Below, one piece after another: positions 8,590 to 17,061 of a stretch of DNA of 64,000 bases. Within the stretch, counting starts at the first letter, position 1, and every line of letters starts with the position of its first letter. A model generated the notes under the pieces. The model saw only the letters and a program-made list of their open reading frames with translations, was not told the origin of the DNA and made no database searches. The translations under genes were made by a program, and so were the position numbers. The stretch spans positions 1 through 64,000 of the forward strand of contig JAIBCN010000174.1 in assembly GCA_019694155.1 (NCBI GenBank). Reading direction: 5' to 3'. Source of the DNA: Vicinamibacteria bacterium. GTDB lineage: Bacteria > Acidobacteriota > Vicinamibacteria > Fen-336 > JAGNNV01.

Positions 8590-8976
8590 TTAGCGGGGAC
8601 GGGCTCGCGGCCGTGCGGCGGGCCGTCTCCTCCGCGTCTTTGAACCGGCGCGCTCCCAGGCCGCGGTCACCGCCGCGCGCAGCACCTTCGGGTCCGCGTC
8701 CAGCAGCCGCACCACCACCGCGGGCCAGTTGAGGTAGTGATCATTGATGAAGAAGGTCCGGGGGTGGGCGGCCAGGAGCGCCGCCCGCTCCTCGAAACTG
8801 CAGACCATGGAAAGGGTGTCGGCGTCGCGGAGGGAGAAGATGAGCTTGTCTCCGCGTTTGAGCGCGGGCTTGCCGTAGGAGGTCGACTCGACCACGTCGG
8901 GCAGGGCGAGCGTGAAGCGGACGATCTCGTCGAGGGTCTTGCGCGAGCGCTCGGCCTCGGTCTTCGCTCTCGCCAT
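8590..8976 (-). CDS. MmcQ/YjbR-family protein
   Basis: 128 aa. The MmcQ/YjbR double-wing fold is indicated by FTLALPDVVESTSYGKPAL near the N-terminus, KLIFSLRDADTLSMVC, and FFINDHYLNWPAVVVRLL. A basic Arg/Pro-rich tail (about 108-128) is an extension that could bind nucleic acid. The biochemical role of the family is not established. The gene sits between pirin and adh on the same strand with short gaps. Confidence 0.82.
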   Translation of the reverse strand: MARAKTEAERSRKTLDEIVRFTLALPDVVESTSYGKPALKRGDKLIFSLRDADTLSMVCSFEERAALLAAHPRTFFINDHYLNWPAVVVRLLDADPKVLRAAVTAAWERAGSKTRRRRPAARPRARPR

Positions 8977-9012
8977 GACCTGCGGATCGTATCGCTTCGA
9001 GAAGAGCGCGTC

Positions 9013-9717
9013 TCAGTTGAGATCGAAGAGGAGGAAGTGCGCGTCCTTCCCGGCGGTCATCCGGAGTTGCGGGGTGTCGCTGATGGACGCGCCGTCGCCC
9101 TGGCCGAGCGTCACCCCGTTCAAGAGAAGCTCGCCCTCGACCACCTGCACCCAGCCCGACCGCGAGGACTGGAAGGTGTGATCGATGGTGCGGCCCTCCG
9201 GAAGCTTCGCCACGTACACGTCGGCGTCCTGGTGGATGGAGATGGAGTCGTTGCGGCCGCCCTTCGAGGCGATCAGGTTCAAGCAGCCGGGCTCGATGCC
9301 GCCGAAGGATTTCTCCGCGTACTCCGGAGCTACACCCTCTTCGTCCGGCTCGATCCAGATCTGAAGAAAGTGCACGGGGTCCTTGGCGGACGCGTTGTAC
9401 TCGCTGTGCCGCACGCCGCGCCCGGCGCTGATCCGCTGGACATCGCCCGCCTTCATCACCGCCCGGGTGCCGAGGCTGTCCTGGTGCTCGAGCGCTCCTT
9501 CGACCACGTAGGAGAGGATCTCCATGTCGGCGTGCGGATGCGTGCCGAAGCCCTTGCCCGGGCTCACCCGGTCTTCGTTGATGACGAGCAGCGACCGGAA
9601 GCCCGTGTGAGCGGGGTCGTAGTAGCCCGCGAAGGAGAAGGTGTGGCGGGTGTCGAGCCAGCCGTGATCGGCGTGGCCCCGCGCTTCCGATTTTCGAACG
9701 ACGATTCTTGCGGTCAT
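9013..9717 (-). CDS. Pirin-family bicupin (YhhW/quercetinase-like)
   Basis: 234 aa from the ATG with GAAAGGGAC 6-14 nt upstream; a GTG 12 codons earlier is less likely because it falls in the operator. The N-terminal cupin has the pirin signature LVINEDRVSPGKGFGTHPH and HADMEILSYVVEGALEHQD, with metal ligands His-x-His and a Glu in the ISAGRGVRHSEYN segment. The C-terminal cupin is degenerate. E. coli YhhW oxidises quercetin in vitro; physiological substrates of most pirins are unknown. It is divergent from a marR gene with two palindromes between, a classic regulator-target layout. Confidence 0.9.
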   Translation of the reverse strand: MTARIVVRKSEARGHADHGWLDTRHTFSFAGYYDPAHTGFRSLLVINEDRVSPGKGFGTHPHADMEILSYVVEGALEHQDSLGTRAVMKAGDVQRISAGRGVRHSEYNASAKDPVHFLQIWIEPDEEGVAPEYAEKSFGGIEPGCLNLIASKGGRNDSISIHQDADVYVAKLPEGRTIDHTFQSSRSGWVQVVEGELLLNGVTLGQGDGASISDTPQLRMTAGKDAHFLLFDLN

Positions 9718-9741
9718 GGTTTCGTCCCTTTCGCCTGATTG

Positions 9742-9782
9742 TTGACGCGTCAAGGATATGGAACACTCCTTGACTTGTCAAG
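9742..9782. promoter_or_regulatory. Two palindromic operators between pirin and marR genes
   Basis: A perfect 12-bp palindrome TTGACGCGTCAA (9742-9753) and a second site CTTGACTTGTCAAG (9769-9782), which shares the TTGAC/GTCAA half-sites, lie with centres 28 bp apart. They cover the -10 and -35 regions of the pirin promoter. MarR-family dimers typically bind such 12-16 bp inverted repeats in divergent intergenic regions. Binding by the adjacent MarR protein is an inference. Confidence 0.7.
9753..9781 (-). promoter_or_regulatory. Sigma-70-type promoter for the pirin gene
   Basis: Read on the minus strand: a perfect -35 TTGACA (9776-9781), a 17-bp spacer, and -10 TATCCT (9753-9758; 4 of 6 consensus). 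Transcription would start inside or just after the first palindrome and leave a short leader before the pirin ATG. The two palindromes overlap both boxes, consistent with repression by occlusion. Confidence 0.55.
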
Positions 9783-9808
9783 TATCGACCGATTAGCCTC
9801 CGCCCGTC

Positions 9809-10339
9809 ATGGCCCGCTCCCAGCCCTTTCTCTCGGAACCGGAAGGCCTGGCCTGGAGCGGGTTCCTTCGCTCGCACGCGCTCATCACCCGGCAGCTGGA
9901 CGCCGACCTGCGCGCCGCGGGCGGCCTCACCTTGAGCGAGTTCGAGATCCTCCTCCACCTGGCGGGGGCCGGGGGTGAACGCCGCATGGCCCAGATCGCG
10001 CACGACCTGGTGCTCACGGGCGGCGGCGTGACCCGGATCGTGGCGCGTCTCGAGAAGGAGGGCCTGATCGAACGACGCTCGTGCCCGAAGGACGGGCGCG
10101 GGATCTTCGCGGTGCTGACGCCGCGAGGCCGCGCGAAGCAGCTCGCCGCCCAGAAGGTCCATCTCGAGGGAGTGCGTCGATTCTTCCTGTCCCACGCCTC
10201 GGACGGAGAGATCAGGCTCCTGGGACGGCTCTTCGGCCGGGCGCTCAGCGCGATGACGGCGGACGGGGCCGCGAGTGAAGGGCCGTGCGCGCTGGTCTCG
10301 AGAGAGTCAGCGAGGCCAGGGCGGAATCACCCCGGCTGA
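9809..10339 (+). CDS. MarR-family transcriptional regulator
   Basis: 176 aa. A winged helix-turn-helix lies at about 30-110: LTLSEFEILLHLAGAGGERR, MAQIAHDLVLTGGGVTRIVA as recognition region, then wing SCPKDGRGIFAVLTPRGR. Flanking helices form the dimer interface. The DR motif seen in many MarR wings is here DGRG. It is divergent from the pirin gene over two TTGAC-type palindromes, so it probably represses both. The C-terminal 30 residues are less conserved and their last 33 nt overlap the convergent barrel gene. Confidence 0.9.
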   Translation: MARSQPFLSEPEGLAWSGFLRSHALITRQLDADLRAAGGLTLSEFEILLHLAGAGGERRMAQIAHDLVLTGGGVTRIVARLEKEGLIERRSCPKDGRGIFAVLTPRGRAKQLAAQKVHLEGVRRFFLSHASDGEIRLLGRLFGRALSAMTADGAASEGPCALVSRESARPGRNHPG

Positions 10340-11491
10340 AACCATCCCCCCCGACGTCCCCGGTCGCTTGGCCACGTCCACCCGGAAAGCCGCCGACCCG
10401 CTCGCGCGGACACGCAGGCCCACCCCCAGGGAAAAGATCCCCGGGCCCGCCCCCGGGGCTTGCGCCCTGTCCCATGGCTTCGCCCAGTCGACGAACGCCG
10501 CGAGCCACACACGGACCAGCCGGTGATCGGCGACCTGTCTTTCCGCCTCCGCGCTGCCGTGAAGCAGACCGCGGCCAAAGGCCTCACCCACCACGATGCC
10601 GTCGGTGACCAGCCGCGAGCCCCGCAGGAGGAAGGCGCGGCTGGCTCCCTTGCCGGCCGATGGCCACACGGCCATGGGCGCCGCGCCCGTCGCCCGACGA
10701 CCATCGAAACGCGCACCAAACATCCACGGTCGGGGACGAACGGTGCTCCGCACGGCCGCCCTTCCGCCGAACTCGAAGAATCCGGACGCGCCGTTCAATC
10801 CCCACCAGGGCCCGCCATCTGAAAGGAGAGCTGCTCGATCCGCGAACAGGCGGCGATCGACGGCTGCGCGCATCGATGCATAGCTTCCCAATCCGTCGAA
10901 CCGATCGAGTCCCATCCCCACCTCGAAGCGGAGCGCCGACGTGATCCAGTGGCTCCAGTCCACCGCCCCTCGCCGCCGGTTCTCGATCGTGGGTGAATCG
11001 GTCGCACTTCCATTCGCCGCATAGGACTGCCGCTCCCAGAGACCGCTGAGCGACACCACGCCTGGAAGTCCCGCCAGGCGAGGCGTCTCCAGAGTGGCCC
11101 ACGCCGCCGGCCGATCCGCGTCGAACCGGCCGCCCACTTCCAAGGCTTCGCCCCGTCGCGTCGGGCTGTTCAGGCGCATGCGCGCTTCATGACGGCCCGC
11201 GAACTCGGCGCCGAGGCGAAGCACGAGGACGACCTTTGGTTCGATCAGTCCGCTCTCTCCTACCGAAGCCACGACGTCCGCACGGCCCCCGGCCCGGGGA
11301 CGGTACGTGAGCTTTCCGCCCGCGGCCGTCGGGAGTTGCTCGAGCCGGCGCTCGGCCAGGGCCAGAGACTCCGGGGTCAGGGCTTCACGCGGGCGAAGGT
11401 CCATGACCGCAGTCGCGATATCCGCCCGGGTCCGGGCGAGACCTTCGATGTCGACCCGGTCGAGCCGAGGCTCGTCGACGTGATTCCACGC
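10307..11491 (-). CDS. POTRA-like plus outer-membrane beta-barrel segment, frame-shifted continuation of the C39/TPR gene
   Basis: This frame has no good start of its own. Read from the GGG at 11491-11493 it gives AWNHVDEPRLDRVDIEGLAR, then an internal ATG (MDLRPREALTPESLALAERR). This beta-alpha-alpha-beta pattern (DRVDIEGL...ALTPESLALAERRLEQLP...LTYRPRAGG) looks like a POTRA domain. About 260 residues of alternating hydrophobic/polar strands follow (RFEVGMGLDRF, WMFGARFDGRR, FRVDVAKRP), as in Omp85/surface-antigen barrels. Adding one G to that GGG joins it seamlessly to the upstream C39-TPR frame. It is either a real frameshift that splits the gene or a sequencing/assembly error. The convergent marR gene overlaps its end. 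Confidence 0.6.
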   Translation of the reverse strand, partial: AWNHVDEPRLDRVDIEGLARTRADIATAVMDLRPREALTPESLALAERRLEQLPTAAGGKLTYRPRAGGRADVVASVGESGLIEPKVVLVLRLGAEFAGRHEARMRLNSPTRRGEALEVGGRFDADRPAAWATLETPRLAGLPGVVSLSGLWERQSYAANGSATDSPTIENRRRGAVDWSHWITSALRFEVGMGLDRFDGLGSYASMRAAVDRRLFADRAALLSDGGPWWGLNGASGFFEFGGRAAVRSTVRPRPWMFGARFDGRRATGAAPMAVWPSAGKGASRAFLLRGSRLVTDGIVVGEAFGRGLLHGSAEAERQVADHRLVRVWLAAFVDWAKPWDRAQAPGAGPGIFSLGVGLRVRASGSAAFRVDVAKRPGTSGGMVSAGVIPPWPR

Positions 11492-12336
11492 CCGCGAGGG
11501 TCGTCACCGAGATAGAGGCTCGCGCCGAGCATCTGCCAGAACTCGGGGCTGGCCGGGTCGCGTTCGATGGCCTGACGCGCGAAGGCGGCCGCCTCCGTCC
11601 ACCTCTTCTGCCGGAACCTCACGCCGGCCAGGGCCTCGATGGGCCGGGCGTCCGACGCGCACAACTCTCCGGCTGCCGTCAACGCGGCCACGGCAAGCTC
11701 CGGATCCGCTCCGCGCGCGACCTCTATCGCATGATCGACGAGAGGATCGCAGGGGCTCGTCTTTCCGGAGGTCGTCGAGGGAGCGGTGGGAAGGGTTCGG
11801 GGCGATGACGACGCGCCGGGCGTGACCACGAGGGCGAAGCCGCCCGTGGCTTTCCACAGCCGCAGAAACTCCTTTTCGTCAAACAGACGGAAAGGACCCA
11901 CGGATGGATCGTGGAACAGGACTCTCCGGTTGGCCCAGGCCACGATGACCACGTAGTGAAGACGGGCTCCGCCTCCGTCGATGAGCGCGATGACCGGTCT
12001 GCCGCTCTGGATCTCGCGCGCGGCATCCTCCGGTTCCGCCCTGATGGGACGGGCGAGGAGGCCGCGCGAAGCAAGGGCCGCGACCAGATCGCCCGTTCGG
12101 ATGCCGCGAGCTTCCGGGTCGACGAGCGAAGCGAAGTCCTGGGCCTGGGCGTCTTCGATGCCCCAGTATCGAAGCACCATGGCTGCCGCCGCGCCGCCGC
12201 ACAGATCGACGGTCTGTGCAATGAAGGGCACGTCGGTCACCACGACCGGTCGCAGCTCGTCCTGTGCGCTCGCCCCGCACGGGACGAAGAGCAGAATGAG
12301 AGCCAGGAACGCGGCTCGGAGAACCCCTGTTTTCAG
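11377..12336 (-). CDS. PA2778-like C39-family cysteine peptidase with TPR, secreted
   Basis: A papain-like C39 domain: Cys46 in QTVDLCGGAAAAM with the preceding Gln41, His127 in RLHYVVIVAW, and Asp143 in LFHDPSVGPF. A TPR-like helix pair (about 236-280) follows. The frame extends upstream of the first GTG to a CTG whose last bases overlap the previous stop (CTGA). This adds a convincing signal peptide (LRAAFLALILLFVPCGASAQ), so the CTG at 12336 is my preferred start. The last 30-40 residues are an out-of-frame tail; the protein should continue into the POTRA-like/barrel segment. PA2779-PA2778 pairs are a known conserved gene pair of unclear function. Confidence 0.75.
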   Translation of the reverse strand: MKTGVLRAAFLALILLFVPCGASAQDELRPVVVTDVPFIAQTVDLCGGAAAAMVLRYWGIEDAQAQDFASLVDPEARGIRTGDLVAALASRGLLARPIRAEPEDAAREIQSGRPVIALIDGGGARLHYVVIVAWANRRVLFHDPSVGPFRLFDEKEFLRLWKATGGFALVVTPGASSSPRTLPTAPSTTSGKTSPCDPLVDHAIEVARGADPELAVAALTAAGELCASDARPIEALAGVRFRQKRWTEAAAFARQAIERDPASPEFWQMLGASLYLGDDPRGRGITSTSLGSTGSTSKVSPGPGRISRLRSWTFARVKP

Positions 12337-12725
12337 CGAGCGAGCAGGATGACGATGATGATGATCAGGAGAAGAGTGACGACGCTGATCTGGATCGTTC
12401 CGCCGGAACCTTCGATCAGGAGGTCGTTCGCCGCCGCAGCGCGGAGGGCGACCCTCTCGAGGTCAGGCCCTTCGAGTGTGGCCACCGAGCCTTCGGCCCT
12501 CTTGAGATCGAGGCCCATCTCGCCCGCCATCGCCTTGACGTCCGCGCGACGAAGCAGAGAGCGAATCGTGGCGCGGGAGGCCTCGTCCGCCGCGGTCTTC
12601 GCGGACAGGGCCTGCTGGAGCTCGGCGTGGTCGACGACCTTTCGAGCCTCCGCCGCTCGCGCCGTCGAGGACCCGATCGAAAGGGATAGAACAAGGGCGG
12701 CGATGGTCAGATCTCTGGCTTTCAT
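12333..12725 (-). CDS. PA2779-family small exported membrane protein
   Basis: 130 aa from the ATG with AAAGGA upstream; an ATG 7 codons earlier lacks this. The signal peptide is LTIAALVLSLSIGSSTARA. A helical region follows (LQQALSAKTAADEASRATIR), then KAMAGEMGLDLKRAEG, and a C-terminal membrane helix (VVTLLLIIIIVILLAR). This order is that of the PA2779/DUF6627 family, nearly always next to a PA2778 C39 peptidase, as here with a 4-nt overlap. The function is unknown; a membrane-anchored substrate or chaperone of the peptidase is a reasonable guess. Confidence 0.82.
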   Translation of the reverse strand: MKARDLTIAALVLSLSIGSSTARAAEARKVVDHAELQQALSAKTAADEASRATIRSLLRRADVKAMAGEMGLDLKRAEGSVATLEGPDLERVALRAAAANDLLIEGSGGTIQISVVTLLLIIIIVILLAR

Positions 12726-12820
12726 GGCGCGTTCCTTTCGTGGCACGAGGTGGCTCCGGAGAAACCCGGCTGCGATGAAAACCCTACCCTCGCGGCGGAA
12801 CGAAGGTCAACAGGCATGCG

Positions 12821-15595
12821 TCACATCCGGCGCGGCCGGCCGGCGGGCCTCGTCTCGAAGGGCCCGGGCAAACCAAGACAGAGCTTCGCGTAGCTCTCGA
12901 TCATGGCGGCCATGCTGAAACGCGTCCTCGCCCGCTCGCGCCCCGCCTCGCCCATCGCACGCCTGCCCTCCGCGTCGTGCGCGAGATCCAGGATGGCCTC
13001 GCCGAGCGCCTCGTCGTCCTCTCGCGCCACCAGGCGGCCTGTGATCCCGTCCGCCAGCTGCTCCGACATGCCCCCCGCGTTCGTGGCGACCACGGGAAGG
13101 CCCTCGGCCATCGCTTCGAGCGACGCGTTCGGACAGCCCGCGGGCTCCGCCACCAGAACGAACAGATCGAGGGTGCGCAGGAAGCCGCGCATGTCCTCGA
13201 TCTCCCCCGCGAACTCCACGGACAGGCCGCGCGCTAGGTTGCTCAGTTCGGCCGCGTGCGCTTCGTACCCTCTCTCCGCACCTCCGGCGATCCGCAAAAC
13301 GTAGGGCGGCATGCGAGGGTGCACCAGATGCAGGGCGCGCAGGAGGCGGTCGATGTGCTTGCGCGGGTCGAGTCGGGCCGCGGTTCCCACGACCAGGCGT
13401 GCGCCCGCCTCAGGCGCGGGCGCCTCGACCCCACTTACGGGAACCCCGTTCGGTACGACGTGGACGGGCGCACCGAGGAACTCGCGGGCGCGTCCCCTCT
13501 CGCCCTCGTACTTCACGATCACGCCGGCGAGCCGCCGGCCGTACTCGGAGGCGGATCGGTAGGGCAGGCCCGGGCGCGGGCGGGCGAAACAGCGCTCGAG
13601 CGATTCGAAGTACATCTCGCCGGGAGATACGTCGTAAAGGGGGATGTCGATGAGAGCGTCGGCGAGCAGGACCTTGTACTCGGGAATCACGTTCCACAGG
13701 AGAACCGCGCCCGGCGGATCCCGATCGATGGCCTCCAGCATCCCGGACACCGCGAGCGCGACGTCCGCGACTCCGGGCGGCGGCGTCGCCAGAACCTCGA
13801 CCCCCGCCGCGCGCAGGGCGGCACGGCCCGGAGTCGGGAAGGCGATCTGCTCTTCGATCACCGCGGCTCGCACCTTGATCCCACGCGACCTCAAACCCAG
13901 CAGCAGCCTTCGCGCGCTCGTCTGAGCGCCGCCCGTGGAGAAGTTGTTGGTGACGAGGAACAAGCCATCTCCCCCGCCCTTTCGCCGCGACGCGCGCAGA
14001 GCCCGGGGCAGGAGCCGCGCATAGTTCGAAACCATGCGGCCGATGTCGAAGTGGATTCGGGCCGGCTCGCGGCCCAGGGGCGGCGGTCCCGGCGCAAGGG
14101 GCGCGAGCACCCGCGCGAAGTCGGCGGGTGACGCGTCCTTGTCGAGCAGAAACACGCCAGGATTGTCCCGACCGAGTTCGGCGGCCCCGCCCACCCGCGT
14201 CACCACGATGGGACGCCCCGCGGCGAGGGCCTCGATCTGCGCGAGGCTCAGTCCCTCGTGGGCGCTGGCCGAGACGAGGACGTCCGACCCAAGCAGACAG
14301 GCGAGAACATCGTCGACCGAGCCAATGAGGCGCACGTGCTCGCGAACGCCGTTCTCATCGATGGCCTGCTCGAGCTTTCGGACCGCGCTTTCGCCGAGCG
14401 GGCTGCGCGCGGCCGCAGAGCCCGCGAGCACAAGCCTCACTTCCCGCGGGCGCCCCGAGGCCGCGATCGCCTCGCGGGTGGACCGCAGGATGGCGGGCAG
14501 AAGATGCAGACGCTTCTGAGGCCGCGGGTTTGCGACAGAAAGAAGAACGAAGTCGGTGGGGTCGAATCCGAGGCTTTCTCGAAAGGCCCGTCCGCGGAGA
14601 GCGGCCGAGGGATCCGGATGCAGCGCCTGGAAGTCGACGCCGTTCCAGATCGTTCGCACGGGAATGGGAAGACCCTCCGCCCGGCATTCATCCTCGACCG
14701 AACGCGCGCAGGCGATCACCAGGTGCGCGTCCTCTGCCCTCAGCTTCGTGGTGCCCGCGGGCCATCCCGTCGAGGTGTTGTGCAGGGTCAGGGCGATGGG
14801 AAGGCCGCGCGAGGCGAAGGCCCGGATCGTCCCCTGATCGAGCAGATGACCGTGGACGAGGTCGAAGCCGAGCGACACCAGATGGCGCGCGGCGCGTCGC
14901 GCGCGATGCCGGGGGTCGGGGCCTCCAAGAGCTGAGAGATCGATCGTTCCCAAAGGCGCCTCGAAAGCGGCGCGCGTGGGACGCCCGAGCGTCACCAGGG
15001 CGGTTCGGAGGCCGTGGGAAGGAAGGCCCCGCGCGAGGTCGAGGGCGATGCGCTCGGCGCCCCCCTGCTGGAGGCTCGTAACCACCTCGGCGATCCGGAG
15101 AGAGTCGTCGTCCGCCACATCGATGCCCGAGTAGTGAACGATCCGCGCGGCGGCCGCCTTCGCGCTGAACCGTATGGAGGCGCGCAGGTCGTCTTCGTCC
15201 TCGAGCGCCTCGACCATCCGCGCGTCGAGCCAGGTGCTCACGAGGAACGGCAGTGTCTCCGGAGCGAAGTCGCCTCCGCTCGCGCGCATCGCCTCCGTCC
15301 AGACGGATACGGAGGCCGCCTCCGTGGGACCGATGTCGTCCGCGGGATGAACGGCGCCGAGAGCGACGAGCGGCCGGCCCGTGGACGAAGGCGGCGGCTC
15401 GGTGAAGGAAACGGGCCACGCTCCGGCGCGCACGAGCCACAAAGGCTCACGGCTCGCGTGAATCTCCCGATGAATCGCGTCCCAGGCTTCGCGCGAGAGG
15501 TCGGCGACGGAGGCGCCGAGCAGTCGCAGGGCGCGGATCGTCCGTCCGGCCCGATCCACGTCGCCCGGGCGCGAGGCGTAGACGATCGCGCGCAA
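12821..15595 (-). CDS. Tandem GT4 glycosyltransferase (two GT-B units in one chain)
   Basis: 924 aa. An N-terminal region of about 165 residues (YASRPGDVDRAGRTIRALRL) is followed by two complete GT4-type units. Unit 1 (about 166-540) opens with AEVVTSLQQGGAERIALDLA and has the E-x7-E motif in HEGLSLAQIEALAAGRP. Unit 2 (about 545-910) opens with LVTNNFSTGGAQTSARRLL and has the motif in AGCPNASLEAMAEGLP. Retaining GT-B enzymes use these glutamates at the sugar-nucleotide site. Two units could add two sugars in a row to a surface glycan. No other capsule or O-antigen genes flank it, so the acceptor is unknown. No frameshift or stop lies between the units. Confidence 0.88.
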   Translation of the reverse strand: MRAIVYASRPGDVDRAGRTIRALRLLGASVADLSREAWDAIHREIHASREPLWLVRAGAWPVSFTEPPPSSTGRPLVALGAVHPADDIGPTEAASVSVWTEAMRASGGDFAPETLPFLVSTWLDARMVEALEDEDDLRASIRFSAKAAAARIVHYSGIDVADDDSLRIAEVVTSLQQGGAERIALDLARGLPSHGLRTALVTLGRPTRAAFEAPLGTIDLSALGGPDPRHRARRAARHLVSLGFDLVHGHLLDQGTIRAFASRGLPIALTLHNTSTGWPAGTTKLRAEDAHLVIACARSVEDECRAEGLPIPVRTIWNGVDFQALHPDPSAALRGRAFRESLGFDPTDFVLLSVANPRPQKRLHLLPAILRSTREAIAASGRPREVRLVLAGSAAARSPLGESAVRKLEQAIDENGVREHVRLIGSVDDVLACLLGSDVLVSASAHEGLSLAQIEALAAGRPIVVTRVGGAAELGRDNPGVFLLDKDASPADFARVLAPLAPGPPPLGREPARIHFDIGRMVSNYARLLPRALRASRRKGGGDGLFLVTNNFSTGGAQTSARRLLLGLRSRGIKVRAAVIEEQIAFPTPGRAALRAAGVEVLATPPPGVADVALAVSGMLEAIDRDPPGAVLLWNVIPEYKVLLADALIDIPLYDVSPGEMYFESLERCFARPRPGLPYRSASEYGRRLAGVIVKYEGERGRAREFLGAPVHVVPNGVPVSGVEAPAPEAGARLVVGTAARLDPRKHIDRLLRALHLVHPRMPPYVLRIAGGAERGYEAHAAELSNLARGLSVEFAGEIEDMRGFLRTLDLFVLVAEPAGCPNASLEAMAEGLPVVATNAGGMSEQLADGITGRLVAREDDEALGEAILDLAHDAEGRRAMGEAGRERARTRFSMAAMIESYAKLCLGLPGPFETRPAGRPRRM

Positions 15596-15613
15596 GCGGC
15601 CTTCGTTCCTCTT

Positions 15614-17041
15614 TTAGCGGTAGGCGGAAGGGTAGCCGCGGAAGGAGTCGTCGGTGGAGGGGGCGACGCGTTCTTCGGATGGACGCGCCGGCCGGGGCTT
15701 CTCCGCGGGCAGGGCCTCCCCGGGCGCCGTCACCGCGAAGATCTGCACGGAGGATGGCCGGCCACCGGTGTAGACCGTCTGCCCGAGGTCCATGTCGCCC
15801 GAGAGGACCGTGCTGCCGGTCTGCGACTTCCCGTCGACAACATAGCGATAGTGGACCCGGTGTCCCATCGGCACCTTCGGCGCCCTCAGAACGAATCCAT
15901 CCTCGGAGATCTTCGTGCTGACACCCGCCGCGGTGTCTCCGAGGAAAAGGCGTGTCACGAGCGTACGGAGAAACCAGGCGATCATCCGCCACGCGACCAC
16001 CAGGCCGCCTGCGACGGCAAGGAGGGTGAGAGCGAGGAAACCCAGGCTTCGCGATGTCGACGGGTCCGAGGAGCCGGCGGGTGATTGTTTCTCATCGCCG
16101 CCCTTGCTCGATGCCGGCGGGTTCGCCGCGGGAGCCGCGGGGCCGGAGGTCGTCGAGGCCACGACGCGAAAGCCGTTGTCGGCGTTACGCGTCCCCGGCG
16201 CGTTCCGGTGCCGGGCCGCCGAACGTCCGTTCTTCGGCTCGCGCAGCCACGAGCCGCCCCGCAGCACGCGCCGCGGCTTGTCGCTCAGGTTCTGGCGCGT
16301 CTCCAGCGGATCGGTCACCGGCCCCGCTTCGTACGGCCCGTACCAGTCCAGGCACCACTCGGCCACGTTCCCCGCCATGTCGAAAAGGCCTGATCCGTTG
16401 GGCGACTTCCCACCCACCGGATGCGTGCCGCCCATCGCGTTCGCCTTCGACCAGCCGAGTGCCGCCGCCTGCGTGGCTTTGGCCGCCCCCGAAGGGTAGG
16501 CCGAGGTCGAACTCGCCCGCGCGGCGAATTCCCACTGCGCCTCGCTGGGCAGCGATACCGCCCGCGAAGCCCTGCCCGACAGCCACCGCGTGAAGGCGAC
16601 GGCGTCGTCGAAAGTCACGATGGTGACCGGATGATCGTCGGTCTGCGGAAAGCCCGGGTTCTTCCAGTTGAACGACGAGCGCTGCTCGAGCGCCTGACCG
16701 TTCCACCCGAATCCTCCAGACGTTCCCTTCTCGGCCTCGGTCTTGTAGCCGGTGGCTTCCACGAAGCGGCGGAACTGGGCCACCGTCACTTCGTGTCTGC
16801 CGATGTAGAAGTCCTTCGTCAGCGTGACCTCGCGCTGCGCCTCGTCGTCGCCCCGGTCCGGTTCGGTCGCGGGCGACCCCTGCCGAAAGGAGCCCGCCTT
16901 CACGAGTACGAGGTCCATGGTGACGCCGGATCCGAGATCCAGGCGGAGCGCGGCCTCCGGCGCCTGCGCGCGCGCGGCCTCGAGACTCGCGAGGGCGAAC
17001 GCCAGAGTCACAGCGGCGAGGAGGGGATGCCGGACCTGCAT
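15614..17041 (-). CDS. Exported FGE-fold (SUMF1-like) protein lacking catalytic cysteines, with a C-terminal membrane anchor
   Basis: 475 aa. A signal peptide (HPLLAAVTLAFALASLEAARA) precedes a formylglycine-generating-enzyme/SUMF1 domain (about 35-300): FYIGRHEVTVAQFRRFVEA, LPSEAQWEFAARA, GLFDMAGNVAEWCLDWYG, and RRVLRGGSW. At the end of the domain, where active FGEs carry two copper-binding cysteines, this protein reads SAARHRNAPGTRNADNGFRV with no Cys. It is therefore unlikely to make formylglycine. A Pro/Ser linker, one membrane helix (LGFLALTLLAVAGGLVVAW) and a beta-rich C-terminal domain of about 110 residues follow. It may be a ligand-binding member of the fold. Confidence 0.82.
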   Translation of the reverse strand: MQVRHPLLAAVTLAFALASLEAARAQAPEAALRLDLGSGVTMDLVLVKAGSFRQGSPATEPDRGDDEAQREVTLTKDFYIGRHEVTVAQFRRFVEATGYKTEAEKGTSGGFGWNGQALEQRSSFNWKNPGFPQTDDHPVTIVTFDDAVAFTRWLSGRASRAVSLPSEAQWEFAARASSTSAYPSGAAKATQAAALGWSKANAMGGTHPVGGKSPNGSGLFDMAGNVAEWCLDWYGPYEAGPVTDPLETRQNLSDKPRRVLRGGSWLREPKNGRSAARHRNAPGTRNADNGFRVVASTTSGPAAPAANPPASSKGGDEKQSPAGSSDPSTSRSLGFLALTLLAVAGGLVVAWRMIAWFLRTLVTRLFLGDTAAGVSTKISEDGFVLRAPKVPMGHRVHYRYVVDGKSQTGSTVLSGDMDLGQTVYTGGRPSSVQIFAVTAPGEALPAEKPRPARPSEERVAPSTDDSFRGYPSAYR

Positions 17042-17061
17042 GGTGACGGGACGTTAGTCGA

